64,000 bases of DNA from Pseudoxanthomonas yeongjuensis (GCF_010093345.1 NZ_PDWT01000002.1:372001-436000); one strand, 5' to 3'. Counted from the first letter of the stretch, positions 31,384-40,472 are shown. The notes: generated from the sequence alone by a model not told the origin. A program made the numbers and translations.

Positions 31384-32516
31384 CGACGTGGCTCCATTGG
31401 CGTAGGGACGGCACCATCGCGGGCCAGCGCACTGGGTTGCGGCGGCTCGCCGGAGCGGCGTCGCAGGGAGACGGCATAGGCCGCCGAACGCGCGCTCAGC
31501 AGCGGATCGTCCGAGGCCGCGATGCCGGCGGGCAGAACCAGGGGATCGAAGGTGACGTCACGACAGGGGCCGTTTTCCTCCAGCGCCGCCCGGTCGATCA
31601 CCAGCGTGCCGACATCGACCTGCGTGCGCGTGGCCGGCCATTGCACGGTGGCGTTGTCGCTGCGGTCGCCGGGCTCGGCCAGGGTGATCAGCAGGTGCCA
31701 GCGTTGTGGGCCCGCTTGCAGGCGCGTGAGCAGATCGTTGAACAGGAAGTCCGGATCCTGCGCGTTCAATGCGCCGAAGCGGCTCCGGTCGAGCGCGGCG
31801 AACGCGGCCTCCGGCGCCAGCGACCAGCGCACTACTTGCGACCTTCCCCCGGCATCGACGAAGCGGAAGGCATTGATGCTGTAGTAGCTGCCATTGGCGA
31901 AACTGGAAGGCGTCGGCGTGCTCTTCATCAACGCACCGAACGCGCGCGCTTCCGGATGCGCCGCCATGAAGGCGGCGAGCCTGGCCGGATCGGGCTTGCC
32001 GGTGTCCGGTATCGGCGCCGTCGCCTGTTGCAGGGCCACGAAGTCCCGCACCGTGCCCACCGGGAACAGCGGCACGTGGTTCATCGCCATGCGCCACACG
32101 TCGCCATCGGCCTGGGTTAAGTTCAATGCCAGGCTGCGCGGGGCGGGTACGCCATCGGGCGAGTACGGCGTGCCCACGGCCAGCGCGAAACGGCCGAAGA
32201 CCGGCGTCCGGCCGGGCACGAACACGCCCGCCTTCGACAAGGCCTGCCCCTGGCCATTGCTGTCGAAGTGGCCGACCACGCACACCCCTTTCTGGTGCGC
32301 ACGGCGGAAGCCGGGGTGCGCGCCGTTGTGCTGTTCCAGGGCGTCGACCACGTCGGCGCCGGAAAGGCGCGAAGGCGTCAACCAGCCGGCGGTGGCGGCG
32401 AAGGCGACGACGACGCCAGCGATGATCACGCCGATCAAGGCGAAACCCGCTGGCTGGCGGTAGCGCCCGAATCGATCCCGCAACGAGGGTCCGGAAGGGG
32501 GTAAGGGATGCATCAT
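31380..32516 (-). CDS. catalase-family peroxidase (SrpA-like), membrane-anchored
   Basis: 378 residues. An N-terminal membrane anchor (GFALIGVIIAGVVVAFAATA) places the heme domain in the periplasm. The core is a reduced catalase fold: HPGFRRAHQKGVCVVGHFDS with the distal His, FVPGRTPVFGRFALAVG and RSLALNLTQADGDVWRMAMN. It lacks the C-terminal parts of full catalases, as in the SrpA-like group. AGGAG precedes the ATG. Expression probably comes from an ECF-type promoter at 32557-32586, matched by an almost identical one driving the divergent sigma gene. Confidence 0.88.
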   Translation of the reverse strand: MMHPLPPSGPSLRDRFGRYRQPAGFALIGVIIAGVVVAFAATAGWLTPSRLSGADVVDALEQHNGAHPGFRRAHQKGVCVVGHFDSNGQGQALSKAGVFVPGRTPVFGRFALAVGTPYSPDGVPAPRSLALNLTQADGDVWRMAMNHVPLFPVGTVRDFVALQQATAPIPDTGKPDPARLAAFMAAHPEARAFGALMKSTPTPSSFANGSYYSINAFRFVDAGGRSQVVRWSLAPEAAFAALDRSRFGALNAQDPDFLFNDLLTRLQAGPQRWHLLITLAEPGDRSDNATVQWPATRTQVDVGTLVIDRAALEENGPCRDVTFDPLVLPAGIAASDDPLLSARSAAYAVSLRRRSGEPPQPSALARDGAVPTPMEPRR

Positions 32517-32556
32517 GACTCCTGTGCCGGCCGCGGCCGTGGGGACTGGATGCAGC

Positions 32557-32586
32557 TGTGACGCCCGCAGGCCCTGGTTTATTCCC
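32557..32586 (-). promoter_or_regulatory. ECF-sigma-type promoter of the peroxidase operon
   Basis: On the minus strand GGGAATAAA (32586-32578) and GTCACA (32562-32557) are 15 bp apart, followed by GCTGCATCC. The same elements in the same order occur on the plus strand at 32650-32678. It gives a leader of about 35 nt to the ATG at 32516. Confidence 0.7.
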
Positions 32587-32649
32587 TAGCTGCCGACGCC
32601 TGTTGCGATGGCCCTGGATGCGCGGAAATGAACGCAAGCAGAGAGGCGG

Positions 32650-32678
32650 GGGAATAAATGCGACGGCCACGCGTCACA
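32650..32678 (+). promoter_or_regulatory. ECF-sigma-type promoter of the sigma/anti-sigma operon
   Basis: GGGAATAAA (32650-32658) and GTCACA (32673-32678) are 14 bp apart, followed by CTGCATCC. It is near-identical to the divergent promoter at 32557-32586, which suggests one sigma factor reads both. It gives a leader of about 43 nt to the ATG at 32728. Confidence 0.7.
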
Positions 32679-32727
32679 CTGCATCCGGGCCGACCAGCCC
32701 CTCTCTTTGATGAGGACACCACTGACC

Positions 32728-33237
32728 ATGGGCGCGATCGATGACGACGAGCTGCGGGCTTTACTGCCCTCGCTGCGGCGCTTTGCGTTGTGGCTCGCGC
32801 GCGATCCCAGCGACGCCGACGACCTGGTGCAGGCCTGTCTGGAGCGCGCGCTGTCGCGCTGGTCGACGCGGCGCGCGGACGCCAGCCTGAAGGCATGGCT
32901 GTTCGCGATCCTGCATCGGCAGTTCATCGACAGCCGGCGCAGCGCCGGCCGCTTGCGCCGCTTGTTGACCACGTTCACCGACGAACGCGAGGCTGCGCCA
33001 TCGGCCGAGGACACGTTCGTGGCGCGCACCTCGCTGGAGGCATTCGCCAGGCTCGGCGCCGACCAACGCGCGGTGCTGCTGCTGGTGGTGGTCGAAGGAT
33101 TGAGTTACCAGGACACCGCGCAAGCGCTCGATCTCCCGATCGGCACGGTGATGTCGCGGTTGTCGCGCGCGCGCATCGCGTATCGGAAACTGATCGGCGG
33201 CGATGTCCCGGTGACGGCATTGAGGAGCGTGAAATGA
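32728..33237 (+). CDS. ECF RNA polymerase sigma factor
   Basis: 169 residues with the two domains of ECF sigmas: region 2 (LRRFALWLARDPSDADDLVQ, which contacts the -10) and region 4 (GLSYQDTAQALDLPIGTVMS, a helix-turn-helix for the -35). In-frame starts at 32707 (TTG) and 32710 (ATG) would add a few residues; neither has a clear ribosome site and 32728 gives the standard N-terminus. It overlaps the anti-sigma gene by 4 bp and probably activates its own promoter and that of the peroxidase operon. Confidence 0.92.
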   Translation: MGAIDDDELRALLPSLRRFALWLARDPSDADDLVQACLERALSRWSTRRADASLKAWLFAILHRQFIDSRRSAGRLRRLLTTFTDEREAAPSAEDTFVARTSLEAFARLGADQRAVLLLVVVEGLSYQDTAQALDLPIGTVMSRLSRARIAYRKLIGGDVPVTALRSVK

Positions 33238-33989
33238 ATTCTGGCCTGCCCGGTGATGACGAACTGCACGCCTATGTCGACGACCAGCTGGCGCCGCAAC
33301 GCCGTCGCGAAATCGAAACCTGGCTGGCGACGCAACCGGAGGTGGCCGCGCGCGTGGCGCAATGGCAGCGCGATGCCGGACAACTGCGCGCCGCGCTTGC
33401 CGGCACCCTGGCGGAAGCGCCGGCACCACGGCTCGATCCGGTCGCCGTCCGCCATGCGCGTCGCCAGCGCGTGCGGCGTCGCCTGGCGTTGTGCGCATCG
33501 TTGCTGCTGGCGTTGGGTGTCGGCGGCATCGGTGGATGGCAGGCCAGCACGTGGCGCGTGGCCGCCGCCAATCCACCGATGAAGGACGCCGTCGAGGCTT
33601 ATCGAATCTTCGCCACCGATCGCCTGCATCCGGTCGAGATGGATGCCGATGAATCGGTGCGCCTGCAATCGTGGATGTCTTCGCGGCTGGGGCGTCCGCT
33701 GGCGCTGCCCGACCTGCAAGCCTACGGCTTCGCCTTGCTCGGTGGACGCATGTTGTCGACGGCCGATGGCCCGGCGGCGATGTTGATGTACCAGGATCCG
33801 CACGGCCAGCGCCTCACCTTCTACGTGCGCCCCAGTTCGCGCTTCGCCGGTGGACTCAGCGGCACCCGCGGCGATGATGGCCTGACCCTGAAATACTGGT
33901 ACCGCAACGGCTATGGCTTCGCCGTGGTCGGCCGCAGCGGCGACCCGCGCACGCAGGAAGTGCAGCAGGCGATCCCCCTGGCGTCGTGA
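33234..33989 (+). CDS. membrane anti-sigma factor
   Basis: 251 residues. The cytoplasmic N-terminus (DDELHAYVDDQLAPQRRREI) is the anti-sigma domain common to this class but lacks a zinc-binding HxxxCxxC. A single membrane helix (RLALCASLLLALGVGGIGGW, about 86-105) is followed by a periplasmic sensor domain of about 140 residues. Translation is coupled to the sigma gene (ATGA overlap). The signal is presumably oxidative, given the divergent peroxidase genes. Confidence 0.88.
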   Translation: MNSGLPGDDELHAYVDDQLAPQRRREIETWLATQPEVAARVAQWQRDAGQLRAALAGTLAEAPAPRLDPVAVRHARRQRVRRRLALCASLLLALGVGGIGGWQASTWRVAAANPPMKDAVEAYRIFATDRLHPVEMDADESVRLQSWMSSRLGRPLALPDLQAYGFALLGGRMLSTADGPAAMLMYQDPHGQRLTFYVRPSSRFAGGLSGTRGDDGLTLKYWYRNGYGFAVVGRSGDPRTQEVQQAIPLAS

Positions 33990-34030
33990 TCGCTGTCGAT
34001 GTGCTTTCTGTGGCCGGCTCCGGCTCACGA

Positions 34031-34984
34031 CTATCGGCTCTTCCCGGACCTTCGGAACAGCTTGGCGGCGTACATCGCCGCGCCGTAATGGGGTTCGTGC
34101 AGCGGCGCGCGCAGTTCGAAGTCCGGCGATGCGCTGCGCAGCGATTCCTTGAAGGGGATCAACAGCAGGTCGCCGGCGCTGAATGCCCCGCCCGAATAGG
34201 AGAGCGGAACGATCTCCCCGTCGGTGAATCCCAGTGATCGGCGCAGCGCATCGGCGATCAGGGCGAGCTCGTTTCCCGCTTGCGAGTAGATGCGCCCGGC
34301 AACGGCGTCTCCGAGCCGGGCCGCTTTGGCGACCAGCAACGAAAGCTTTGCGAAATCGCCGCGGCTGTAGGCCTGCTCTCCATAGACCCGTGCGCAGATA
34401 TCCAGGTCCTGCTCCAGCGCGAGCTCTGCGTTGAACACCGCATGCAGCGTACCCCTGGGCAGTCGTCCGTCGCTCATGCGCGAGTAGGCGTTCAGGCCCT
34501 GCGCGGCGATCCAGTACGCGGATCCTTCATCCGAGAACGCCTCGCCCCATCCACCCGCACGTGCCGCGGCTCCCTGGCGCTGGCCGTAGCCCATGGATCC
34601 CGTGCCCGCGATGATGTTGATGCCATCCGAGCAGGCCAGCGATCCCGCCCATCCGCAAACCATGTCGTTGTCGCAGGCATAGCGGTCATGGCCAAGAACG
34701 GCGTGCGGAATGGCCTGCAACAGCGACGTGGCATGGCGATCCTCGCCGTATGCGGGAAGACCGAAGAACGCATAACGGATCGTGGCACCGGGCAAGCCGG
34801 CTTCCTGCAATACCTGGCGCACGCCCGCGGTCAGGATTTCACGTACGGCCTCGAATCCCACCTGCGGGTGATAGGTGGTTCCGTGTTGTGCCTGGGCAAG
34901 AACGCGGCCTTCCGCATCGATCAGCGCGAAGCGCGTCTTGGTTCCGCCGCCGTCCACGCCAAGGAAGCAATCGGATGCGGTCAT
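34031..34984 (-). CDS. BadF/BcrA-family sugar kinase (N-acetylhexosamine kinase-like)
   Basis: 317 residues of the ASKHA ATPase fold. The phosphate-1 motif is FLGVDGGGTKTRFALID, phosphate-2 and substrate residues lie in YACDNDMVCGWAGSL, and the adenosine motif in IIAGTGSMGYGQ, as in eukaryotic-type GlcNAc kinases and bacterial AgaK/NagK-like proteins. It most likely phosphorylates an amino sugar at C6. The ATG overlaps the SIS-domain gene stop by 4 bp. It is the last gene of the minus-strand sugar operon. Confidence 0.82.
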   Translation of the reverse strand: MTASDCFLGVDGGGTKTRFALIDAEGRVLAQAQHGTTYHPQVGFEAVREILTAGVRQVLQEAGLPGATIRYAFFGLPAYGEDRHATSLLQAIPHAVLGHDRYACDNDMVCGWAGSLACSDGINIIAGTGSMGYGQRQGAAARAGGWGEAFSDEGSAYWIAAQGLNAYSRMSDGRLPRGTLHAVFNAELALEQDLDICARVYGEQAYSRGDFAKLSLLVAKAARLGDAVAGRIYSQAGNELALIADALRRSLGFTDGEIVPLSYSGGAFSAGDLLLIPFKESLRSASPDFELRAPLHEPHYGAAMYAAKLFRRSGKSR

Positions 34985-36147
34985 GGCGCGGCCGAATGGA
35001 TCCTGACGCCCTGCACGACACGATTCACCGTGCCCTGCTTGTTGGGGTTGTCGGGCGACAGTCCCAGCGCGCGCGAGGCGTTGAATGCGTAGATCTGCGC
35101 GATGGCGACATAAGGCCACAACAGGTCGATGTCGGCCGCTTCGGCCATGCCCGGCACCAGCAGCGTGTCGGGATCCTGCTGCTGACGTTGCTGTGCGGCG
35201 ACCTCGATGATCCGTGCCGCGCAGCCATCCTGCCGCAACTCGTCGATCAGGTCGTGGTCGTAGCGGCGCGTCAGTGGATCGTTGGAGACGAAGACCATCA
35301 CCAGGGTCCGGTCGGTGATGAAGGTCTTGGGGCCATGGCGGAATCCCAGCGGCGAGTCGAAGCAGGTCGCGACCGAGCCGTTGGTCAGCTCGCCGAGCTT
35401 CAACGCCGCTTCGCGGGCCAGGCCCTGGAACAGGCCGCTTCCCAGGTAGACGACGCGATCGAAGCCATGCAGCGCGAGTTCCTGCAGCGAAAGGCGCGCT
35501 CCGTCGATCACGCGCGCCGTCGCATGCGCGATCGGTCCGATCCTGGCGTCCATGGCCTGCGTATCGCCGAGCGCCAGCAGCGTTGCGTACAACATGCAGC
35601 TGAAGCTGGAAGTCATGGCGAAACTGGTGTCGTGGGTTTCCTCCGGCAGCAGCAGGGCCATCATCCGCCGCGCGGGGACCGTGTTGAGCGCGCCTTCGGC
35701 ATTGCAGGTCACCACCAGGTGGCGCACGTCCTTCACCAGCGATTCGGCCAGCGCCACCGCCGCCAGGCTTTCCGGGCTGTTGCCCGAGCGGCCGAACGAC
35801 ACCAGCAACAGCGGCTGGGCGGGATCCAGGTAGAGATATGGCGCGCTGACCAGGTCGGTGGTCGGCACCGAATCGACGCGCGCAGCCAGGTTTCGGTCCA
35901 GCAGCGGCGCAAGGCATTGGCCGATGTAGGACGAGCTGCCCGCGCCGGTGAGGATGATGCGGGCGTTGGCGTCCCCCGCGACGGGCGCGACGAAGGCTTC
36001 GACCTGTTCGCGCAAGCCCGAGAGCAGGGCATGGGTCTGTTCCAGCATGCGCGGCTGCTGCTCTATCTCGCGCGCGGTCCAGATCGCCCCGGAGGCGAGC
36101 AGGTCCGGCTCCGGGATACCCAGGTGTTCAACGGTCTTGTTGGTCAT
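34981..36147 (-). CDS. agaS: AgaS-type SIS-domain sugar isomerase/deaminase
   Basis: 388 residues from the ATG at 36147 (earlier in-frame starts overlap the previous gene further). Two SIS domains are visible: ILTGAGSSSYIGQCLAPLL with LLVSFGRSGNSPES, and RVVYLGSGLFQGLAREAALK with CFDSPLGFRHGPKTFI. The FRHGPK motif and ELTNG are typical of AgaS, which converts galactosamine-6-phosphate to tagatose-6-phosphate in E. coli and Shewanella. It overlaps the AgaZ/GatZ gene by 20 bp. Confidence 0.87.
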   Translation of the reverse strand: MTNKTVEHLGIPEPDLLASGAIWTAREIEQQPRMLEQTHALLSGLREQVEAFVAPVAGDANARIILTGAGSSSYIGQCLAPLLDRNLAARVDSVPTTDLVSAPYLYLDPAQPLLLVSFGRSGNSPESLAAVALAESLVKDVRHLVVTCNAEGALNTVPARRMMALLLPEETHDTSFAMTSSFSCMLYATLLALGDTQAMDARIGPIAHATARVIDGARLSLQELALHGFDRVVYLGSGLFQGLAREAALKLGELTNGSVATCFDSPLGFRHGPKTFITDRTLVMVFVSNDPLTRRYDHDLIDELRQDGCAARIIEVAAQQRQQQDPDTLLVPGMAEAADIDLLWPYVAIAQIYAFNASRALGLSPDNPNKQGTVNRVVQGVRIHSAAP

Positions 36148-37420
36148 GGCATGCATGGTAGTAGTCATCGAGGACGGCACTGATGTGGGCCATGGCCAGG
36201 GACAGCGGCTCGTGGGTCGCGGTCCCGTTGCGCAGCGCGTGCAGTGCGTGGGGAAGGTATTGGCTGATCAGCGGGATCGGCGGCGGGTCGGCCTGCAGGT
36301 TGTCGAACAACCGTTGGCGCGCCTGTTCGATGGCCGGGTCGGGCCAGTAGTAGCGGATGCGGTCGCTGAGGCTGTACTGCAGGTCGACGGACAGCGCTTC
36401 GCCTTCGCTGTGGTAGTACTTGCGCCAGTGGCCGGGATGTTCGCGCATGCGTCCGATCGCCACTTCGCGCAAACGCGCGCGCTGCGGCGCATCGATCCAT
36501 TCGCGTTCGATCGCATCCAGCGCCCACAGCGCCTCGCGCAGGGCGAAGGTCAGGCCGGGGCCGACCTTGAGGATGGCGAAATGATCGCGCACCAGCGCGC
36601 GCAGCGCGTCGCGGGTCTGGTAATCGGTGGAATGCGCTTCGAAGACCATGCCGGGTACTGCCTCGATGGCCTGGCTAAGGCTGCGCGCGGCGTCTGGGTC
36701 ATAGTCGATCACGCTGTGATGGTCGAACTCCACGCCCGGTTGCACTACCGAAGCGATCACACGCTGCCATGCCGCCTCCAGTCCGGCCGCGGCGAATGCC
36801 TTGCGATGCGCATCGATGGTGGCCAGCGCCGCTTGTGGCGTAGTGACGGCCAAACCTTCTATCGATTCAGTCGCCCCGCCCGGCACCGGCACCTCGGTGC
36901 CGATGACATAGACCGGTGCTTCGCCGCCGGCCTGCGCATAAGCGGTTTCGGCGGCCTGGCACAGGCGTACCGCGCGGCGCACGATTTCAGCTTCGGGCAA
37001 AGGTTCCGGATCGCCGCTGCAGGCCATCGAGCAATCCAGGTGGATCTTGCGGAAGCCGGCGGCGACATACGCGGCCACCATCGTTTCGGCCTTGTCCATC
37101 GCGGTGGCGGCGTCGAGTCCGGTCCAGGGATTGGGACCCAGGTGATCGCCGCCCAAGGCGATGCGCGTGCGATCGAAACCGACGCGGTCGGCGATACCGT
37201 GCACGAAGCGCACGAAGTCGGCGGGAGTCATGCCGGTATAGCCGCCGTCCTGGTTGACCTGGTTGCAGGTCGCTTCGAACAGCACCAGGTCCTGGCCGGT
37301 GCGCTGGGCGTGGCGCAGGCTCGCTTCGATGACGATGGGATGCGCCGAGCACAACGAAGTCACGCCATTGGCGTGTCCTTGTTGTTTATGGCGGGCGATG
37401 AGGTCGAGCAGCACTTGCAT
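36128..37420 (-). CDS. agaZ: AgaZ/GatZ-family protein (tagatose-bisphosphate aldolase accessory / epimerase family)
   Basis: 430 residues, TIM-barrel GatZ/KbaZ family: HANGVTSLCSAHPIVIEASL at the N-terminus, FEATCNQVNQDGGYTGM, GGDHLGPNPW and KIHLDCSMACSGD. In E. coli such proteins are described as non-catalytic subunits of tagatose-1,6-bisphosphate aldolase; related proteins have been assigned kinase or 4-epimerase roles, so the exact reaction here is open. No catalytic partner (AgaY/GatY) is in the window. The frame upstream overlaps the EamA gene, and the ATG at 37420 is the natural start. Confidence 0.85.
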   Translation of the reverse strand: MQVLLDLIARHKQQGHANGVTSLCSAHPIVIEASLRHAQRTGQDLVLFEATCNQVNQDGGYTGMTPADFVRFVHGIADRVGFDRTRIALGGDHLGPNPWTGLDAATAMDKAETMVAAYVAAGFRKIHLDCSMACSGDPEPLPEAEIVRRAVRLCQAAETAYAQAGGEAPVYVIGTEVPVPGGATESIEGLAVTTPQAALATIDAHRKAFAAAGLEAAWQRVIASVVQPGVEFDHHSVIDYDPDAARSLSQAIEAVPGMVFEAHSTDYQTRDALRALVRDHFAILKVGPGLTFALREALWALDAIEREWIDAPQRARLREVAIGRMREHPGHWRKYYHSEGEALSVDLQYSLSDRIRYYWPDPAIEQARQRLFDNLQADPPPIPLISQYLPHALHALRNGTATHEPLSLAMAHISAVLDDYYHACHDQQDR

Positions 37421-37434
37421 GGGGGAAGGTCCGA

Positions 37435-38376
37435 TCAGGAAAGAGGTGTGGCCGGATCGCGCTCCGGCTCCACGCGCTCGGGCTCCAGCACCAGCAGCAA
37501 CGAGGCGATCAGGGCCAGGACCAGGCCGACGATCTTCAGCGGGCCCGGCACGACGCTGGCGAAGATCAGCGACAGCACCGCGGTCACCAGCGGTGCGCCG
37601 GCGTTGGTCAGCGGCGCTACTACTATCGCCTTGCCATGGCGGAAGGCGTAGACCAGGGTCAGCGCGCCGATGGCGTTGAGCAACTGGATCGCGGCCGTCA
37701 TCCACGGGCCGTCGATTCCCAGGTTGATCGGCTGGGTGAAGTCGGTCATCGCCCACGCCACCGGCGCCAGCAGCAACGCGCCCACGGCCATGTAGAAGAA
37801 GATGCTTTCGGCGCTCACCGTGTGGTTGGCCAGGCGCATGAAATAGGCCTGCACGCCCCACGCCAGCATGATCAGCAGCGACTGCAGGAACCAGCCGAGT
37901 CCTTCGGTCGCGCCGCGTCCGAACGACAGGTCCAGCAGCGGCAATGCCACCAGCGCCAGCACGATGCCCAGCGTGCCGATCCATCCGGTGCGCTCGCGCA
38001 GCAACAGGAACGAGAGCGCGATGGTCACCACCGGCGACAGCGAGATGATCGGGAACACGAAGTACGCCGGTCCTATCGTCAGCGTGTGGAACAGCAGCAT
38101 CTGCCCGCCCGCGCCGAGCAGGCCGATGGTCATTCCGTAAGCCACCGCGCGCGGCGAACGCTCCAGTTTCCAGCCATTGCGCCACAGGATGTACAACGCG
38201 GGCGGAATCATGGTCAGCGCCCAGACGCAGTAGACCAGCGTGTCGGGGAAGCCATGCTCGGCCGACAATCCGGCCAGCGCGCCCCACACGCCCCACAAGG
38301 CGACGGTGGCCAGTGCGAAGGCCAGCCACGGGCGCCGACGCGGTGCGATCGCGTTGCCGATCGGGGAAGCGCTCAC
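37435..38376 (-). CDS. EamA/DMT-family transporter
   Basis: 313 residues starting at a GTG that overlaps the alpha-galactosidase stop by 4 bp (GTGA). Ten hydrophobic segments are arranged as two EamA repeats (about 15-145 and 165-300), for example FALATVALWGVWGALAGLSA, VTIALSFLLLRERTGWIGT and APLVTAVLSLIFASVVPGPL. This is the drug/metabolite transporter fold. In a sugar operon it is the only inner-membrane carrier, so sugar import is the best guess, but export is also possible. Confidence 0.82.
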   Translation of the reverse strand: MSASPIGNAIAPRRRPWLAFALATVALWGVWGALAGLSAEHGFPDTLVYCVWALTMIPPALYILWRNGWKLERSPRAVAYGMTIGLLGAGGQMLLFHTLTIGPAYFVFPIISLSPVVTIALSFLLLRERTGWIGTLGIVLALVALPLLDLSFGRGATEGLGWFLQSLLIMLAWGVQAYFMRLANHTVSAESIFFYMAVGALLLAPVAWAMTDFTQPINLGIDGPWMTAAIQLLNAIGALTLVYAFRHGKAIVVAPLTNAGAPLVTAVLSLIFASVVPGPLKIVGLVLALIASLLLVLEPERVEPERDPATPLS

Positions 38377-40472
38377 GCGCCCGCCTCCAGCGGTGTCGCC
38401 TGCAGCAGCACGAACCGCTTGAACGCCAACTTGAGCGAGTTGCTGTCTGCGTCCACTTCGCCCAGGTCGACTTCGTTGAACAGGTCGCGCACGCGATAGC
38501 GGCCTCCGCCCAGTCCGCGCAGTTGCACGGGACCGTTCCAGTCGGCGGCGTAGAAGCTGTAGTACATCGCGCCCTCCTTGCGGATGGCATGCGCCTCGGG
38601 TTTGTCGAAACCGATGTCGTACAGCGCGCCCAGGTACTCGCCCTTGGGCAGCATGTGCCGCTTGTACAGCCCCACCCACTTGCGCCACAGCGCTTCCTTC
38701 TCCGGGTTCAGCACGAAACCGCCGGGTGGAAGCTTGTCGACCGGATGCTCGGTATCGCGCGGCCAGGTGAACTTCGACGAGATCACCGCGCCGATGCCGA
38801 CGCTGGAGGCGAAATCGTCGCCGCCGTCGGACAGTTCGACATGATCGCCCGCATAGCTGCTGCGCGCGCCCATCAGCGCCTTGATCGACTTGCCCTTGCT
38901 GCGCACCTGCCATGACGACAGCGGATCGGACGCCGGGTACTGGTCGGTGGCCGGCAGGTTGTGGAAGGCGAATGCGGTGCCGCAGGGGCATAGTTCGACC
39001 ACCGCTTCCGGGTTGGCTTCGTGCGCCGCCTTGTGGATCGCATTCCAGAACGTGGCCAGGCCCTCGACCGAATCGGTCGGATGCGCGTGCTTGTGCGCCG
39101 GGTTGTAGCAGGGCGCCACTGCATTCAGATGCTGGCCGTCGAGCTTGAGGCCTTCGAAGCCCCAGTCGCCGATGATCTTCTTCACCAGCGCCACGTAGAA
39201 ATCGATGGTCGGCTGGTATGCCGGGCACTGGGTCAGCGCATTCCACCAGGTCACGGTCTGGAAGGCGCCGTACTGGTCCAACAGCAACATGTCCACGTGC
39301 TCGTGCAGCACGTCGCTACCCGGGTCGGCCGCCAGCGGCGCCAGCCACAAACGCGGACGCATGCCTTGCGCACGGATCTTTTGCACGAAGTCGCGCATGT
39401 CGGCGTCGCCGCGCGGGAACTTGCGCTTGTCGAGGCGCCAGTCGCCCTCGTTGGTCTGCCAGCCATCGTCCAGCACCGCCCATTCGAAGCCCAGTTCGCG
39501 GACCTTGGGCAGGGTGGCGAGGACCTGCTCGACGGTGAAGTCGCGTTCGTAACCCCAGGCGCACCAGATCGGCGCGAAGGCCGATTCGGGCGCCTGCGGT
39601 CCCTCGATGCCTTCGGCCTGCATGAACTGCCGGTATTGCTGCAGCGGGGCGAAATGGTCGCCGCTGTGCACGGCGAGCACGGTGCGCTCGGTGACCAGGG
39701 TCTGGCCCGGCGCCAGCACGGAGGCTTGCGCCGATTCGACCGCGATGCTGGCGCCGCCGCCGGTCTTGCGCACCGGCAGGTCCAGCAGGCGCGCCACCGG
39801 TTCGACATGGCCCACGGCCAGGCCGACATCGCGACGCCACAGGTTGGCCATCGGCGTGCCGCCGCCGTAGTCGGAGGAATCCATGGACAAGGTGTTGCGC
39901 TGGTCGAAATCCGCGGTCAGCGGCTGCACCCAGTCGCGGCGGTCGGTGTGGGTGGCGCCGGAGAAACTCCAGAACCCGCCCGGCGCGTCGGCCAATTCGT
40001 GGGCGACGTTGCGCCAGCCGGTGACCTCCAGCGCGGCGCTCCCGTCATTGCGGTAGCGCGTCTGCAGCACGGCCAGGCCGGGCAGGGCGTCGAAGAAGGT
40101 CACCGCGACCTGCTTCTCGATGCCGCGATCCGAGCGACCGGTGACGATGAGCTGGTGCCCGGCGCCGTGGCGCGCGTCATCGACCGCCAGTTCCTGCTGC
40201 CCGGAGAAGGCGAAGTCCCCGAGCTCGCTGTCGGCCAGGAGCAGGCTTTCGCTGGGTTGGTAGGAGGCAAGGACCTTGCCTTTGGAGGCGATCGCGGTAT
40301 GCAGGCGAGAGTCGAAGGTGATCGTGAGGGCCGAATCCTGGACCACCGCCATGGCCTCCTTGCTTCCGCGTCGGGTCGCAGACAGTGCCCATGGCAGGGT
40401 GGCGAGGGCAGCGGTGCCGGCCACGCTGCCGGCGACGAGCTTCAAGACGGTGCGGCGTCCAATGGGGGGCAT
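38373..40472 (-). CDS. exported alpha-galactosidase (GH36/GH27-like)
   Basis: 699 residues. The N-terminus GRRTVLKLVAGSVAGTAALA carries a twin-arginine signal. A beta-sandwich N-domain is followed by the (beta/alpha)8 barrel: APIWCAWGYERDFTVEQ, WAVLDDGWQTNEGDW, the nucleophile Asp in GFEGLKLDGQHLN, and VELCPCGTAFAF. This matches GH36-like alpha-galactosidases or alpha-N-acetylgalactosaminidases; an amino-sugar substrate would fit the AgaS-like gene downstream. A DeoR-type operator region lies between it and the divergent amidohydrolase gene. Confidence 0.88.
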   Translation of the reverse strand: MPPIGRRTVLKLVAGSVAGTAALATLPWALSATRRGSKEAMAVVQDSALTITFDSRLHTAIASKGKVLASYQPSESLLLADSELGDFAFSGQQELAVDDARHGAGHQLIVTGRSDRGIEKQVAVTFFDALPGLAVLQTRYRNDGSAALEVTGWRNVAHELADAPGGFWSFSGATHTDRRDWVQPLTADFDQRNTLSMDSSDYGGGTPMANLWRRDVGLAVGHVEPVARLLDLPVRKTGGGASIAVESAQASVLAPGQTLVTERTVLAVHSGDHFAPLQQYRQFMQAEGIEGPQAPESAFAPIWCAWGYERDFTVEQVLATLPKVRELGFEWAVLDDGWQTNEGDWRLDKRKFPRGDADMRDFVQKIRAQGMRPRLWLAPLAADPGSDVLHEHVDMLLLDQYGAFQTVTWWNALTQCPAYQPTIDFYVALVKKIIGDWGFEGLKLDGQHLNAVAPCYNPAHKHAHPTDSVEGLATFWNAIHKAAHEANPEAVVELCPCGTAFAFHNLPATDQYPASDPLSSWQVRSKGKSIKALMGARSSYAGDHVELSDGGDDFASSVGIGAVISSKFTWPRDTEHPVDKLPPGGFVLNPEKEALWRKWVGLYKRHMLPKGEYLGALYDIGFDKPEAHAIRKEGAMYYSFYAADWNGPVQLRGLGGGRYRVRDLFNEVDLGEVDADSNSLKLAFKRFVLLQATPLEAGA

